A stretch of 64,000 bases of DNA from an uncultured Clostridia bacterium (GCA_934149365.1 CAKPEI010000002.1:62001-126000), one strand, 5' to 3'. Shown: positions 1 to 9,018, numbered from the stretch's first letter. The notes: generated from the sequence alone by a model not told the origin. Numbers and translations are program-made.

Positions 1-380
1 CACAATGGATAAAAGGTGGTATCGCACTTGGACCAAAACCAAGAAGTTACAGATACACAATAAACAAAAAAGTAAGAGCACTTGCTATAAAATCAGTTCT
101 TACATCTAAACTTGCTGAAGGTAATTTAGTAGTTGTAGATAAAATAGAACTTAAAAACATTAAAACAGCTGATATGGTAAAAGCTCTTAAAAACTTAAAA
201 GCAGAAAAAGCTTTAATAATGTTAAATGAAAAGAACTTAAATGTTCAAGCATCAAGCAGAAACATTGAAAATGTAAAAACAACTTTAGTAAATACAATAA
301 ATGTATATGATTTATTAAAATACGAAAAGTTAGTTATTGATGTTCAAGCTGTAAAGAGCCTAGAGGAGGTGTACGCATAA
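1..380 (+). CDS. rplD: 50S ribosomal protein L4, C-terminal part
   Basis: The open frame runs into the window from upstream (first full codon at base 3) and encodes about the last 125 residues of L4, a 23S rRNA-binding protein with a loop in the exit tunnel. The GPKPRSY segment followed by a lysine/arginine-rich KKVRALAIKSVL stretch is typical of L4. The 3' end overlaps the rplW start in a TAATG arrangement, so the two are translationally coupled. The start lies outside the window. The internal ATG at 174 is not the start. Confidence 0.95.
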   Translation, partial: QWIKGGIALGPKPRSYRYTINKKVRALAIKSVLTSKLAEGNLVVVDKIELKNIKTADMVKALKNLKAEKALIMLNEKNLNVQASSRNIENVKTTLVNTINVYDLLKYEKLVIDVQAVKSLEEVYA

Positions 381-739
381 TGAAATTTGCAGAAGATATA
401 ATTGTAAAGCCAATCATAACTGAAAAAAGTTATCAAGCAATGGCAGACGGTAAATATACTTTTGAAGTAGCTTTAGATGCTACTAAATTAGAAATAAAAG
501 ATGCAGTTGAAAAATTATTTTCTGTTAAAGTACTTAAAGTAAACACTTTAAGATATGATGGAAAGAAAAAAAGAGTTGGAGCACACCTAGGAAAAACAAA
601 AGCTTGGAAAAAAGCAATTGTACAAATTGATACAAACCCATCTGATGAAAAATATATGACAAAAGGTGGAAAAGTTGTTTCAACAAACAAGAAATATAAA
701 ACAGAAATAGAAGAAATCAGCTCAGCATTTGCTAAGTAG
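380..739 (+). CDS. rplW: 50S ribosomal protein L23
   Basis: This 119-residue protein begins MKFAEDIIVKPIITEKSYQ, matching the L23 signature near the N-terminus (PxxTEKS). L23 sits at the exit of the ribosomal tunnel and is a docking site for trigger factor and SRP. Its ATG shares a base with the rplD stop, and the GGAGG at about 364-368 lies inside the end of rplD. A C-terminal tail of about 20 residues beyond the core makes it slightly longer than many L23 proteins. It is in canonical order before rplB. Confidence 0.96.
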   Translation: MKFAEDIIVKPIITEKSYQAMADGKYTFEVALDATKLEIKDAVEKLFSVKVLKVNTLRYDGKKKRVGAHLGKTKAWKKAIVQIDTNPSDEKYMTKGGKVVSTNKKYKTEIEEISSAFAK

Positions 740-757
740 TAAAAGGAGGAAATCAAA

Positions 758-1591
758 GTGGGAATAAAATCTTTTAAACCAGTTACTCCATCTAGAAGAC
801 AAATGACAGTTTTGACTAATGATGAAATAACAAAACATTCTCCTGAAAAATCTTTACTTTCAAAAGTTAAGAAAAATGCAGGAAGAAACGCATCAGGAAA
901 AATAACTGTTAGACATCAAGGTGGCGGTGCTAGAAGAAAATATAGAATAATTGATTTTAAGAGAAACAAAGTTGATATGGAAGCAACTGTAATTGGTATT
1001 GAATATGATCCAAACAGAACTTCAAATATCGCTTTAATAGAATACCAAGATGGTGAAAGAGCATACATAATAGCTCCTATCGGTTTAACTGATGGAGATA
1101 AGGTTATATCAGCAGAAGTAGCAGATATAAAACCAGGAAACTGCATGCCAATTAAATCAATACCAGTTGGTACAATGATACACAATATTGAAATGCACAA
1201 AGGTAAGGGAGCACAACTTGTAAGAACTGCAGGAGCAGCTGCTCAACTTATGGCAAAAGAAGGTAAATATGCACATGTAAGAATGCCTTCTGGAGAAATG
1301 AGATTAATACCTGTTGACTGTAAAGCAACTATCGGTGTAGTAGGAAATACAGATCATTCAAACGTTGTTTTAGGTAAAGCAGGAAGAACAAGACATATGG
1401 GAATAAGACCTACTGTTAGAGGTAGCGTAATGAACCCTTGCGATCACCCTCATGGTGGTGGTGAAGGTAAAGCACCAGTTGGAAGACCAGGACCTGTTAC
1501 TCCTTGGGGTAAACCAGCACTTGGTTACAAGACTCGTAAAAAGAACCATAGAACAGATAAATATATCGTTAAGAGAAGAAATAGTAAATAA
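758..1591 (+). CDS. rplB: 50S ribosomal protein L2
   Basis: L2 (277 residues, the usual length) supports the peptidyl-transferase centre and subunit joining. The conserved region near the C-terminus, with the NPCDHPHGGGEG motif that carries the essential histidine, is intact. The start is GTG at 758, 9 bases after an AAAGGAGG site, and gives the expected N-terminus MGIKSFKPVTPSRR. It lies between rplW and rpsS as in other S10 operons. Confidence 0.97.
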   Translation: MGIKSFKPVTPSRRQMTVLTNDEITKHSPEKSLLSKVKKNAGRNASGKITVRHQGGGARRKYRIIDFKRNKVDMEATVIGIEYDPNRTSNIALIEYQDGERAYIIAPIGLTDGDKVISAEVADIKPGNCMPIKSIPVGTMIHNIEMHKGKGAQLVRTAGAAAQLMAKEGKYAHVRMPSGEMRLIPVDCKATIGVVGNTDHSNVVLGKAGRTRHMGIRPTVRGSVMNPCDHPHGGGEGKAPVGRPGPVTPWGKPALGYKTRKKNHRTDKYIVKRRNSK

Positions 1592-1611
1592 TAGATTGGG
1601 AGGTAAAGTCT

Positions 1612-1893
1612 ATGTCAAGATCGCTTAAAAAAGGACCTTATGTTGATAGTAAACTTTTAGCAAGAATTGAAAAAATGAATGAAGAAGATAAAAAAGTAGC
1701 TTTAAAAACATGGTCAAGATCTTCTACAATTTATCCTCAAATGATTGGTCATACAATCGGAGTACATGATGGTAGAAAACACGTACCAGTATATGTAACT
1801 GAGGAAATGGTAGGACACAAATTAGGAGAATTTGCTCCAACAAGACTATTTAGAGGTCATGCAGGAGATAAGAAAAGCAAATTAAAGAAATAA
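1612..1893 (+). CDS. rpsS: 30S ribosomal protein S19
   Basis: The 93-residue protein starts MSRSLKKGPYVD, the standard S19 opening, and contains IGHTIGVHDGRKHVPVYV followed by the LGEFAPTR motif. S19 binds in the head of the small subunit near S13. It follows rplB by 20 bases, with a GGGAGG site upstream of ATG 1612. Confidence 0.97.
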   Translation: MSRSLKKGPYVDSKLLARIEKMNEEDKKVALKTWSRSSTIYPQMIGHTIGVHDGRKHVPVYVTEEMVGHKLGEFAPTRLFRGHAGDKKSKLKK

Positions 1894-1913
1894 AGATAAG
1901 GAGGAAGCCTTAA

Positions 1914-2249
1914 ATGGAAGCAAGAGCAGAACTTAAATATGCTAGAATAAGTAGCAGAAAAGTTAAAATTGTTATTGACCTTATAAAAGGTAAACCAGCT
2001 AAAGAAGCTGTAACTATATTAAAGTATACTAATAAAGCAGCAGCTCCTATAGTAGGAAAATTATTAAAGTCAGCTATTGCAAACGCAACAAATAATCATG
2101 GTATGGACGAAAACAAATTATATGTTGCAGAAGCATATGCAAATCAAGGACCTACATTAAAAAGAATAATGCCAAGAGCTCAAGGTAGAGCTTATCAAAT
2201 TAGAAAAAGAACTAGCCATATAACAATCGTATTAAAAGAGGCTAACTAA
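1914..2249 (+). CDS. rplV: 50S ribosomal protein L22
   Basis: The 111-residue protein shows the L22 pattern ARISSRKVKIVIDLIKGKPA at the N-terminus and the beta-hairpin sequence LKRIMPRAQGRAYQIRKRTSHI that lines the exit tunnel, where macrolide resistance changes occur. A GGAGG site precedes ATG 1914. It is in canonical order before rpsC. Confidence 0.97.
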   Translation: MEARAELKYARISSRKVKIVIDLIKGKPAKEAVTILKYTNKAAAPIVGKLLKSAIANATNNHGMDENKLYVAEAYANQGPTLKRIMPRAQGRAYQIRKRTSHITIVLKEAN

Positions 2250-2267
2250 TAAAGGAGGGAAACATTA

Positions 2268-2924
2268 ATGGGTCAAAAAGTAAGTCCACATGGTTTAAGA
2301 GTTGGAATTATAAAAGATTGGTCTTCAAAATGGTATGCAAATAAACAAAACTTTGCAGATACATTAGTAGAAGATAATGAAATTCGTGTATACTTAAAGA
2401 AACTTTTAAAACCAGCTGGAATATCTAAAATAGATATCGAAAGAAGAAATCAAGAAGTAAAAGTTAATCTATATACTGCAAAACCAGGAATGATTATAGG
2501 AAAAGGCGGAGCAGCAATAGAAGAATTAAAAGCTAAATTAGATAAAAAGACAGGTAAGAATATAGTATTAAACATAGTAGAAATAAAGAATGTTGATATG
2601 GACGCTACACTTGTTGCAGAAAATATCGCAGCTCAACTAGAAAAGAGAATATCTTTCAGAAGAGCAATGAAACAAAGCATGTCAAGAACAATGAAAGCAG
2701 GAGCGTTAGGTATTAAAACTCAAGTTTCAGGACGTCTTGGTGGTGCTGAAATTGCAAGAAGTGAACATTATAGCGAAGGAACAATTCCACTTCAAACTTT
2801 AAGAGCAGATATTGATTATGGTTTTGCAGAAGCAAAAACAACATATGGAATAATCGGTGTTAAAGTTTGGATATACAAAGGTGAAGTTTTACCTGCAAAA
2901 AAAGAAGTAAAAGGAGGTAAATAA
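2268..2924 (+). CDS. rpsC: 30S ribosomal protein S3
   Basis: S3 (218 residues) forms part of the mRNA entry channel. The start MGQKVSPHGLRVGI and the KH-domain loop MIIGKGGAAIEEL (about residues 75-87) are typical. The C-terminal ETTYGIIGVKVWI-like segment is present as KTTYGIIGVKVWIYKGE. The gene ends 2 bases before rplP. Confidence 0.97.
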   Translation: MGQKVSPHGLRVGIIKDWSSKWYANKQNFADTLVEDNEIRVYLKKLLKPAGISKIDIERRNQEVKVNLYTAKPGMIIGKGGAAIEELKAKLDKKTGKNIVLNIVEIKNVDMDATLVAENIAAQLEKRISFRRAMKQSMSRTMKAGALGIKTQVSGRLGGAEIARSEHYSEGTIPLQTLRADIDYGFAEAKTTYGIIGVKVWIYKGEVLPAKKEVKGGK

Positions 2925-2926
2925 AT

Positions 2927-3358
2927 ATGTTATCACCAAAAAGAACTAAATACAGAAAAGTACAAAAGGGAGTTGGAAAAGGAAAAGCTAATCGCGGAAC
3001 AACTTTAACATATGGTGAATATGGAATTCAAGCTTTAGAACCAGCATGGATAACAGCTAACCAAATAGAATCAGCCAGAATAACACTTTCAAGATATACA
3101 AAGAAAGTTGGTAATATGTGGATTAAGATATTCCCTGATAAACCTATTACTAAAAAAGCAGCTGAAACACGTATGGGATCTGGTAAAGGTAACCCAGAAT
3201 ATTTCGTTGCTCCTATAAAAGCAGGAAGAATATTATTTGAAATATCAGGACTTAACGAAACAGATTCAAGAGAAGCATTAAGAAAAGCTATTCACAAACT
3301 TCCTATTAGATGTAAAATAGTTACAAGAGAAGACGTGGGAGGTATAGCTCATGAATAA
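2927..3358 (+). CDS. rplP: 50S ribosomal protein L16
   Basis: L16 (143 residues) binds the A-site region of 23S rRNA. It begins MLSPKRTKYRKVQKG and carries the conserved TYGEYGIQALEPAWI and WIKIFPDKPITKK segments. It starts 2 bases after rpsC, and its GGAGG site lies within the end of rpsC. Its last 8 bases overlap rpmC. Confidence 0.97.
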   Translation: MLSPKRTKYRKVQKGVGKGKANRGTTLTYGEYGIQALEPAWITANQIESARITLSRYTKKVGNMWIKIFPDKPITKKAAETRMGSGKGNPEYFVAPIKAGRILFEISGLNETDSREALRKAIHKLPIRCKIVTREDVGGIAHE

Positions 3359-3557
3359 GAAAATGGAAAAATATAATAAAATGAAAAAAGAAGACTTACA
3401 AAAAGAGTTAAAAGAATTAAAACAAGAATTGTTTAAACTAAGATTTGGTCTTGCAATGAACGGATTAGATAATCCTAACAAAATAAAAGAAACAAAGAGA
3501 AATATTGCAAGAGTAAATACAGCTTTAACAAAACTTGAGATGTCAAATAAAGAATAA
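3351..3557 (+). CDS. rpmC: 50S ribosomal protein L29
   Basis: This 68-residue helical-hairpin protein has the LKQELFKLRFGLAMNGLDNP core and the C-terminal IKETKRNIARVNTALT segment of L29. L29 lies beside L23 at the tunnel exit. The ATG lies within the last codons of rplP, in a shifted frame, next to the GTGGGAGG site at 3335-3342, which implies coupled translation. Confidence 0.95.
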   Translation: MNKKMEKYNKMKKEDLQKELKELKQELFKLRFGLAMNGLDNPNKIKETKRNIARVNTALTKLEMSNKE

Positions 3558-3571
3558 GGAGGTAAAGTTTA

Positions 3572-3826
3572 GTGGAAAGAAATGCTAGAAAAACAAAAAT
3601 AGGAAAAGTAGTATCTGATAAAATGGATAAAACAATTGTTGTAAGAATAGACACTAAGTTTAAACATCCGCTTTATAACAAAATTCAGAATGAAACATTA
3701 AAAGTTAAGGCTCATGATGAAAATAACGAATGTGGCATCGGAGACATTGTAGAAGTAATGGAAACAAGACCACTTAGTCATGATAAAAGATACAGATTAG
3801 TAAGAATAGTTGAAAAGGCTAAGTAA
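3572..3826 (+). CDS. rpsQ: 30S ribosomal protein S17
   Basis: S17 (84 residues) is an OB-fold 16S rRNA binder. MDKTIVVRIDTKFKHPLYNK and the motif VEVMETRPLSHDKRYRLV are characteristic. The start is GTG at 3572 after an AAGGAGG site at 3556-3562. Confidence 0.96.
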   Translation: MERNARKTKIGKVVSDKMDKTIVVRIDTKFKHPLYNKIQNETLKVKAHDENNECGIGDIVEVMETRPLSHDKRYRLVRIVEKAK

Positions 3827-3849
3827 TAGAAAAGGAGGGAAAACGCACT

Positions 3850-4218
3850 ATGATACAACAACAATCATTATTAAAGGTAGCTGATAACACTGGAGCAAAA
3901 GAATTAATGTGTATTAGAGTTTTAGGTGGACACCACAGAAAATGGGGTAACATCGGAGACATCGTGGTTGCTTCTGTTAAGAAAGCAATACCAGGAGGCG
4001 TTGTTAAAAAAGGTGACGTAGTTAAAGCTGTTATAGTTAGATCTAAAAGAGGATTAAGAAGAGAAGACGGTTCATATATTAGATTTGATGAAAATGCAGC
4101 AGTTATAATAAAAGATGATAAAACTCCAAGAGGTACTCGTATATTTGGGCCTGTTGCGAGAGAACTTAGAGATGATGATTACATGAAGATCATATCTCTA
4201 GCACCAGAAGTACTATAA
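3850..4218 (+). CDS. rplN: 50S ribosomal protein L14
   Basis: L14 (122 residues, standard length) begins MIQQQSLLKVADNTGAKELM and has the conserved RGTRIFGPVARELR segment near the C-terminus. It forms an intersubunit bridge. An AAAGGAGG site precedes ATG 3850. Confidence 0.97.
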   Translation: MIQQQSLLKVADNTGAKELMCIRVLGGHHRKWGNIGDIVVASVKKAIPGGVVKKGDVVKAVIVRSKRGLRREDGSYIRFDENAAVIIKDDKTPRGTRIFGPVARELRDDDYMKIISLAPEVL

Positions 4219-4234
4219 TATGGAGGTGGAAAAG

Positions 4235-4576
4235 GTGAAGAAAAACGTAATAAATACATCAAAAGTAAAACTAAGAGTTGGAGATACTGTAATACTTGAC
4301 GTAAAAAACAAAGAAGAAAGAAAAAAAGGTAAAGTACTTTCAGTTCTTAGAAAAGATAACAAAGTAGTTGTAGAAGGTATAAATGTTAGAACGAGACATG
4401 TTAAACCTAGAAAACAAGGTGAAGAATCTGGAATTATAAAAAGAGAAGCACCTATAAACATATCTAAAGTTAGTTACTACTGTCCAAAATGTGAAAGAGG
4501 AACTAAATTAGGTATCAAAATAGTAGATGGCAAAAGAATAAGATTTTGCAGAAAATGTAAAGAAGAAATAAAATAA
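4235..4576 (+). CDS. rplX: 50S ribosomal protein L24
   Basis: L24 starts large-subunit assembly. I chose GTG 4235 (113 residues, MKKNVINTSKVKLRVGD) because the GGAGGTGG site at 4222-4229 is 7 bases upstream. The in-frame ATG 4220 would place that site inside the gene. The KOW segment KGKVLSVLRKDNKVVVEG is clear. The C-terminus carries two CxxC pairs (CPKC and CRKC) that could bind zinc, as in other clostridial L24 proteins. Confidence 0.95.
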   Translation: MKKNVINTSKVKLRVGDTVILDVKNKEERKKGKVLSVLRKDNKVVVEGINVRTRHVKPRKQGEESGIIKREAPINISKVSYYCPKCERGTKLGIKIVDGKRIRFCRKCKEEIK

Positions 4577-4604
4577 CATTAAAGTAAAAGGGGGGAAAAC
4601 CTAA

Positions 4605-5144
4605 ATGAATTTACAAGAAAGATACAAAAAAGAAGTTGTACCTGCATTAAAAGAAAAATTTGGTTACAAATCAATAATGCAAGTGCCAAAGTTAGAAAAG
4701 ATAGTTATTAACATGGGAGTATCTGACGTAAAAGATAGCTCAAAAGCTTTAGAAATTGCTATGAAAGATCTAGAAATAATTTCTGGACAAAAACCAGTAG
4801 CTACTAAAGCTAAAAAATCAATAGCTGCTTTCAAATTAAGAGAAGGTATGAATATTGGTTGTAAAGTAACTTTAAGAAGTGAAAAAATGTACGAGTTTGC
4901 AACAAGATTATTTAATGTTGCACTTCCAAGAGTTAGAGATTTTAGAGGAGTATCACCAAAATCATTTGATGGTAGAGGAAATTATGCTTTAGGTATAAAA
5001 GAGCAAATGATATTCCCTGAAATAGAATATGATAAAGTAGATAAAGCAAGAGGAATGGACGTTATATTCGTAACAACAGCTAAAAGTAACGAAGAGGCTA
5101 AGGCATTACTTGAAATGCTTGGATTGCCTTTTGCAAAACACTAG
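4605..5144 (+). CDS. rplE: 50S ribosomal protein L5
   Basis: L5 (179 residues) binds 5S rRNA and contacts P-site tRNA. The N-terminal PKLEKIVINMGV segment and the RDFRGVSPKSFDGRGNYALGIKEQ region identify it. ATG 4605 follows a GGGGGGA-type site. It lies in standard spc order before rpsN. Confidence 0.97.
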   Translation: MNLQERYKKEVVPALKEKFGYKSIMQVPKLEKIVINMGVSDVKDSSKALEIAMKDLEIISGQKPVATKAKKSIAAFKLREGMNIGCKVTLRSEKMYEFATRLFNVALPRVRDFRGVSPKSFDGRGNYALGIKEQMIFPEIEYDKVDKARGMDVIFVTTAKSNEEAKALLEMLGLPFAKH

Positions 5145-5157
5145 GGAGGTATAAAGC

Positions 5158-5343
5158 ATGGCAAAAAAATCAATGATTGCTAAGCAACAGCGTGAACCTA
5201 AGTTCAGTACAAGATACTATAACAGATGTAAAATATGTGGAAGACCACATTCTTACATGAGAAAATATGGTATCTGCAGACTTTGCTTTAGAAAATTAGC
5301 ATATAATGGAGAAATACCAGGCGTTAAGAAAGCAAGCTGGTAG
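5158..5343 (+). CDS. rpsN: 30S ribosomal protein S14, zinc-binding type
   Basis: The 61-residue short form of S14 carries two CxxC pairs (CKIC at about 24-27 and CRLC at about 39-42), so it is the zinc-containing type Z form found in the spc operon of Gram-positive bacteria. The sequence ends GVKKASW, the usual C-terminus. Confidence 0.97.
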   Translation: MAKKSMIAKQQREPKFSTRYYNRCKICGRPHSYMRKYGICRLCFRKLAYNGEIPGVKKASW

Positions 5344-5365
5344 TATAAAAAAGGAGGTAACAAAA

Positions 5366-5767
5366 GTGAACATAAATGTATCAGACCCTATTGCAGATAT
5401 GTTAACAAGAATAAGAAATGCTGGAAAGCAAAAACATCAATCTGTTGATGTACCTTATTCAAAAGTTAAGAATGAAATTGCAAAGATACTTCTAAATGAA
5501 GGATATGTTTCAAATGTTGAAATAGCTGAAAATGGAAGTCATAAAACAATCAGAATAGAATTAAAATATGATTCAAACAAACCTGTAATTCAGGGATTAA
5601 AAAGAATAAGTAAACCAGGCTTAAGAAACTATGTAGAAGCAGAAAATCTACCAAGAGTATTAAACGGTTTAGGAATAGCAATTATTTCTACATCAAAAGG
5701 TATTGTAACTGATAAAGAAGCAAGAAAACTTAATGTAGGTGGAGAAGTAATGGCATTTGTATGGTAA
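5366..5767 (+). CDS. rpsH: 30S ribosomal protein S8
   Basis: S8 (133 residues from GTG 5366) binds the central domain of 16S rRNA. NVSDPIADMLTRIRNA and the C-terminal KGIVTDKEARKLNVGGE motif identify it. The longer frame opening at 5306 overlaps rpsN and lacks a ribosome site; the AAGGAGG at 5351-5357 sits 8 bases before GTG 5366 and decides the start. Confidence 0.97.
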   Translation: MNINVSDPIADMLTRIRNAGKQKHQSVDVPYSKVKNEIAKILLNEGYVSNVEIAENGSHKTIRIELKYDSNKPVIQGLKRISKPGLRNYVEAENLPRVLNGLGIAIISTSKGIVTDKEARKLNVGGEVMAFVW

Positions 5768-5781
5768 GGAGGAAGTAGAAA

Positions 5782-6318
5782 GTGTCTAGAATAGGAAAAA
5801 AACCAATAGATGTTCCTCAAGGAGTAGAAGTAACTATTAATGGATCAGATATATCTGTTAAAGGACCAAAAGGAACTCTTTCAAGAACAATTGATAGTCA
5901 CATCACAGCAACATTAGATAATAATGTAATAACTGTAGATAGACAATCTGATGATTACAAAGCACTTCATGGTCTTACTAGAACATTAATTTCAAACATG
6001 GTTACTGGAGTAACTTCAGGTTATGAAAAGAAACTAGAAATTAATGGTGTAGGATACAGAGCTGCAAAACAAGGAAAGAAATTAGTACTTACTTTAGGAT
6101 TTTCTCATCCTGTAGAATTTGAAGATACTGAAGATATAACTATCGAAGTACCTGACCAAAATACTATAATAGTAAAAGGAATAGATAACCAAAAAGTAGG
6201 ACAATTCGCAGCAAATATAAGAGCTAAGAAACCACCTGAGCCATATAAAGGTAAAGGTATTAAATATGCTGGCGAAAGAATAATCAGAAAAGAAGGAAAA
6301 GCTGGCGGTAAGAAATAA
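5782..6318 (+). CDS. rplF: 50S ribosomal protein L6
   Basis: L6 (178 residues) has two related alpha-beta domains. The opening MSRIGKKPIDVPQGVEV and the C-terminal motif KPPEPYKGKGIKYAGERI are diagnostic. The start is GTG 5782 after AAGGAGG at 5766-5772. Confidence 0.97.
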   Translation: MSRIGKKPIDVPQGVEVTINGSDISVKGPKGTLSRTIDSHITATLDNNVITVDRQSDDYKALHGLTRTLISNMVTGVTSGYEKKLEINGVGYRAAKQGKKLVLTLGFSHPVEFEDTEDITIEVPDQNTIIVKGIDNQKVGQFAANIRAKKPPEPYKGKGIKYAGERIIRKEGKAGGKK

Positions 6319-6344
6319 ACCCAAAATGTAAAGGAGGGAAAACT

Positions 6345-6704
6345 ATGATAAGCAAAAGAGATAAAGCTGCTAAAAGAGTAGCAAGACAAAAAAGAGTAAG
6401 AGCTAAAGTAAAAGGTACTGAAGAAAGACCAAGACTTTGTGTATTCAGAAGCTTAAACAATATATATGCTCAAGTTATCGATGATACAAAAGGTGTAACT
6501 TTAGTAGAAGCTTCTACTCTAGATAAAGAAGTTAAAACTAAAGCTTCAAATATAGCTGCAGCAACAGAAGTAGGAACTTTAGTTGCAAAAAGAGCTATCG
6601 AAAAGAAAATAGATACAGTAGTATTTGATAGAAATGGATATTTATATCATGGTAAAGTAAAAGCCCTTGCAGAAGCTGCAAGAGAGGCAGGATTAAAATT
6701 CTAA
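6345..6704 (+). CDS. rplR: 50S ribosomal protein L18
   Basis: L18 (119 residues) binds 5S rRNA. The RPRLCVFRSLNNIYAQVIDD segment and the terminal FDRNGYLYHGKVKALAEAAREAGL motif are conserved. AAAGGAGG precedes ATG 6345. Confidence 0.97.
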   Translation: MISKRDKAAKRVARQKRVRAKVKGTEERPRLCVFRSLNNIYAQVIDDTKGVTLVEASTLDKEVKTKASNIAAATEVGTLVAKRAIEKKIDTVVFDRNGYLYHGKVKALAEAAREAGLKF

Positions 6705-6721
6705 GAGAAGGAGAAAAAGAT

Positions 6722-7213
6722 ATGGTAGAAGCAAAACAAGAATTCAAAGAGAAAGTTGTTTATGTTGGCCGTGTTGCTAAAGTTGTTAAAGGTGGTAGAA
6801 CTTTTAGATTTAGCGTACTAGTAGTTGTTGGTGACGAAAAAGGTAGAGTTGGCGTTGGTTCTGGTAAAGCATCAGAAGTTCCAGAAGCTATAAAGAAAGC
6901 AACAGAAGAAGCTAAGAGAAATTTAATAACTGTTCCAATAGTAAATGGTACTTTGCCACATGAATACACAACAAACTTTGGTTCATCAAAAGTAATAATT
7001 AAACCAGCAGTTGAAGGTACAGGAGTTATCGCAGGTGGTGCAGTAAGACCAGTACTTGAACTTGCAGGTGTAAAGAATGTTACAGCTAAAACATTAGGTT
7101 CTCGTAATAGCAGAAACGTTGTTCTAGCAACAATGAAAGCTTTAAAAGAAATGAGAACACCAGAAGAAATAGCTAGACTAAGAGGCAAAAAAGTAGAAGA
7201 ATTATTTAAATAA
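6722..7213 (+). CDS. rpsE: 30S ribosomal protein S5
   Basis: S5 (163 residues) supports translational accuracy. The dsRBD-like start FKEKVVYVGRVAKVVKGG and the GKASEVPEAIKKA motif are present. The next gene is rplO, only 29 bases later. In most bacteria rpmD (L30) lies between these two, and there is no room for it here. Confidence 0.97.
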   Translation: MVEAKQEFKEKVVYVGRVAKVVKGGRTFRFSVLVVVGDEKGRVGVGSGKASEVPEAIKKATEEAKRNLITVPIVNGTLPHEYTTNFGSSKVIIKPAVEGTGVIAGGAVRPVLELAGVKNVTAKTLGSRNSRNVVLATMKALKEMRTPEEIARLRGKKVEELFK

Positions 7214-7242
7214 GAAATGTTTTAGAGAGGAGGAAAACCCAA

Positions 7243-7683
7243 ATGAAAATACACGAATTAGGACCAGCTGAAGGAGCAAAAACAAATGTAAAAAGAGTTG
7301 GTAGAGGTATTGGTTCAGGTCTTGGTAAAACATCTGGAAAAGGACATAAAGGACAAAAAGCAAGAACTGGTGGAACTATAAGAAGAGGTTTCGAAGGAGG
7401 ACAAACTCCATTAATGAGAAGACTTCCTAAAAGAGGTTTCAACAATATTTTTGCTAAAGAATATGCAACTATTAATGTATCAGATTTAGAAAGATTTGAA
7501 GATGGTACAACTGTAAATATTGCATTACTTCTAAATGAAGGAATAATAAGAAAAGAATTAGATGGCCTTAAAGTTCTTGGAAATGGTAACTTAACTAAAA
7601 AATTAACAGTTGAGGCAACTAAATTCTCTGCATCAGCTATTAAGAAAATAGAAGCTGCAGGTGGAAAGACAGAGGTGAAGTAA
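7243..7683 (+). CDS. rplO: 50S ribosomal protein L15
   Basis: L15 (146 residues) has the glycine-rich N-terminal region GRGIGSGLGKTSGKGHKGQKAR and the GFEGGQTPLMRRLPKRGF motif. It helps late large-subunit assembly. It precedes secY by one base, so secY expression is tied to it. Confidence 0.97.
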   Translation: MKIHELGPAEGAKTNVKRVGRGIGSGLGKTSGKGHKGQKARTGGTIRRGFEGGQTPLMRRLPKRGFNNIFAKEYATINVSDLERFEDGTTVNIALLLNEGIIRKELDGLKVLGNGNLTKKLTVEATKFSASAIKKIEAAGGKTEVK

Positions 7684-7684
7684 T

Positions 7685-8995
7685 ATGTTTCAAACTTTGA
7701 AAGATTTATTTTCACTTAAAGATATAAGAAAAAAGATATTATATACTTTACTTATAATAATACTTTATCGTATAGGAACATATATCGTTGTTCCAGGAAT
7801 TAACAAAATAGCTTTTAACGAAGCTGTTGGAACATCAACAAACGGTATATTAAGTACAATTAATATAATTGCCGGTGGAGCATTTAAAAGATTTTCTATA
7901 TTTGCAATGACTATTTCACCATATATTACAGCATCAATCGTTTTAAACTTACTTCAAGTTGTAATACCAAGTTTAGAAAGATTAGCTAAAGAAGGTGAAA
8001 CAGGTAGACAACAACTTAGCAAATATACTAAGTATTTAACAGTAGCATTTGCTATTGTTGAAGCTGTTGGACTATACTTTACATATAAAGATTATCTTTT
8101 AACACCACTTAAAACTGGAATAGGAAAACCATTTGGAATGTTACTATTCATCATATCACTTACAGCCGGTACTTCAATACTTATGTGGCTTGCAGATAAA
8201 ATTACTGAAAATGGAATTGGTAACGGTATATCAATTATAATTTTCACAGGTATAGTATCTAGTGCTCCAGCAGCATTTGCAGCATTACTTTCATATGCTA
8301 AATTATCTGTTGGTAAGGCTATAATAGTATCAGCATTAGTAATTGCTATGGTTATAGTTGTAGCAGGTGTTGTGTTTGTACAACAAGCTGAAAGAAGAAT
8401 ACCTGTTAACTATGCAAAGAGAGTAGTAGGAAGAAAAATGATGGGTGGTCAAAATACTCATATTCCTATAAAAGTAGCAATGGCAGGTGTTATGCCAATA
8501 ATCTTTGCTATGTCATTTATGGTACTTCCAAGTACTATAATTGAAATAGCTACTAAAGGTTCAGCAACAGGTTTCTGGAAAGTAGTTGCAGAAATTTGTT
8601 CTGGTCAATCAGAAAACATATGGTTTGTTTTAATATATGTAGTTATCTATACAGCACTTATCATACTATTTACATTTGTTTATACAATGTTTATGGTAAA
8701 TCCAGTAGAAATGTCAAACCAATTAAAGAAAAATGGTGGCTTTATACCAGGAATAAGAGCTGGAAAACAAACAGCAGATTATATTTCAAAAGTATTATCT
8801 AGCATTACATGGGCAGGAGGAATATTCCTAGCATTTGTTGCTATATTACCTGCTTTAGTACAATTTGGTATGAAAGGCTTAACAATAGGCTTTGGTGGTA
8901 CATCAGTACTTATCGTAGTATCAGTTGCACTTGAAATGCTTAAGAATGTTGAAGGCCAAATGGTTAGTAGACATTACAAAGGCTTTTTGGAATAG
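7685..8995 (+). CDS. secY: Protein translocase subunit SecY
   Basis: The 436-residue polytopic membrane protein is the channel of the Sec translocon. The segments RIGTYIVVPGIN (TM1/plug region) and the cytosolic loop QQAERRIPVNYAKR are signature SecY sequences, and about ten hydrophobic segments are seen. It ends the first half of the spc operon. A hairpin terminator follows at 9019, so the usual direct secY-adk link is broken by a 2.4-kb insertion. Confidence 0.97.
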   Translation: MFQTLKDLFSLKDIRKKILYTLLIIILYRIGTYIVVPGINKIAFNEAVGTSTNGILSTINIIAGGAFKRFSIFAMTISPYITASIVLNLLQVVIPSLERLAKEGETGRQQLSKYTKYLTVAFAIVEAVGLYFTYKDYLLTPLKTGIGKPFGMLLFIISLTAGTSILMWLADKITENGIGNGISIIIFTGIVSSAPAAFAALLSYAKLSVGKAIIVSALVIAMVIVVAGVVFVQQAERRIPVNYAKRVVGRKMMGGQNTHIPIKVAMAGVMPIIFAMSFMVLPSTIIEIATKGSATGFWKVVAEICSGQSENIWFVLIYVVIYTALIILFTFVYTMFMVNPVEMSNQLKKNGGFIPGIRAGKQTADYISKVLSSITWAGGIFLAFVAILPALVQFGMKGLTIGFGGTSVLIVVSVALEMLKNVEGQMVSRHYKGFLE

Positions 8996-9018
8996 AATAA
9001 GTATAAAATATATAAAAA

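Noticed and set aside
5306..5365. Extended start of rpsH giving a 153-residue S8
   Set aside because: The extension overlaps rpsN and has no ribosome site; AAGGAGG before GTG 5366 and the family length fix the start.
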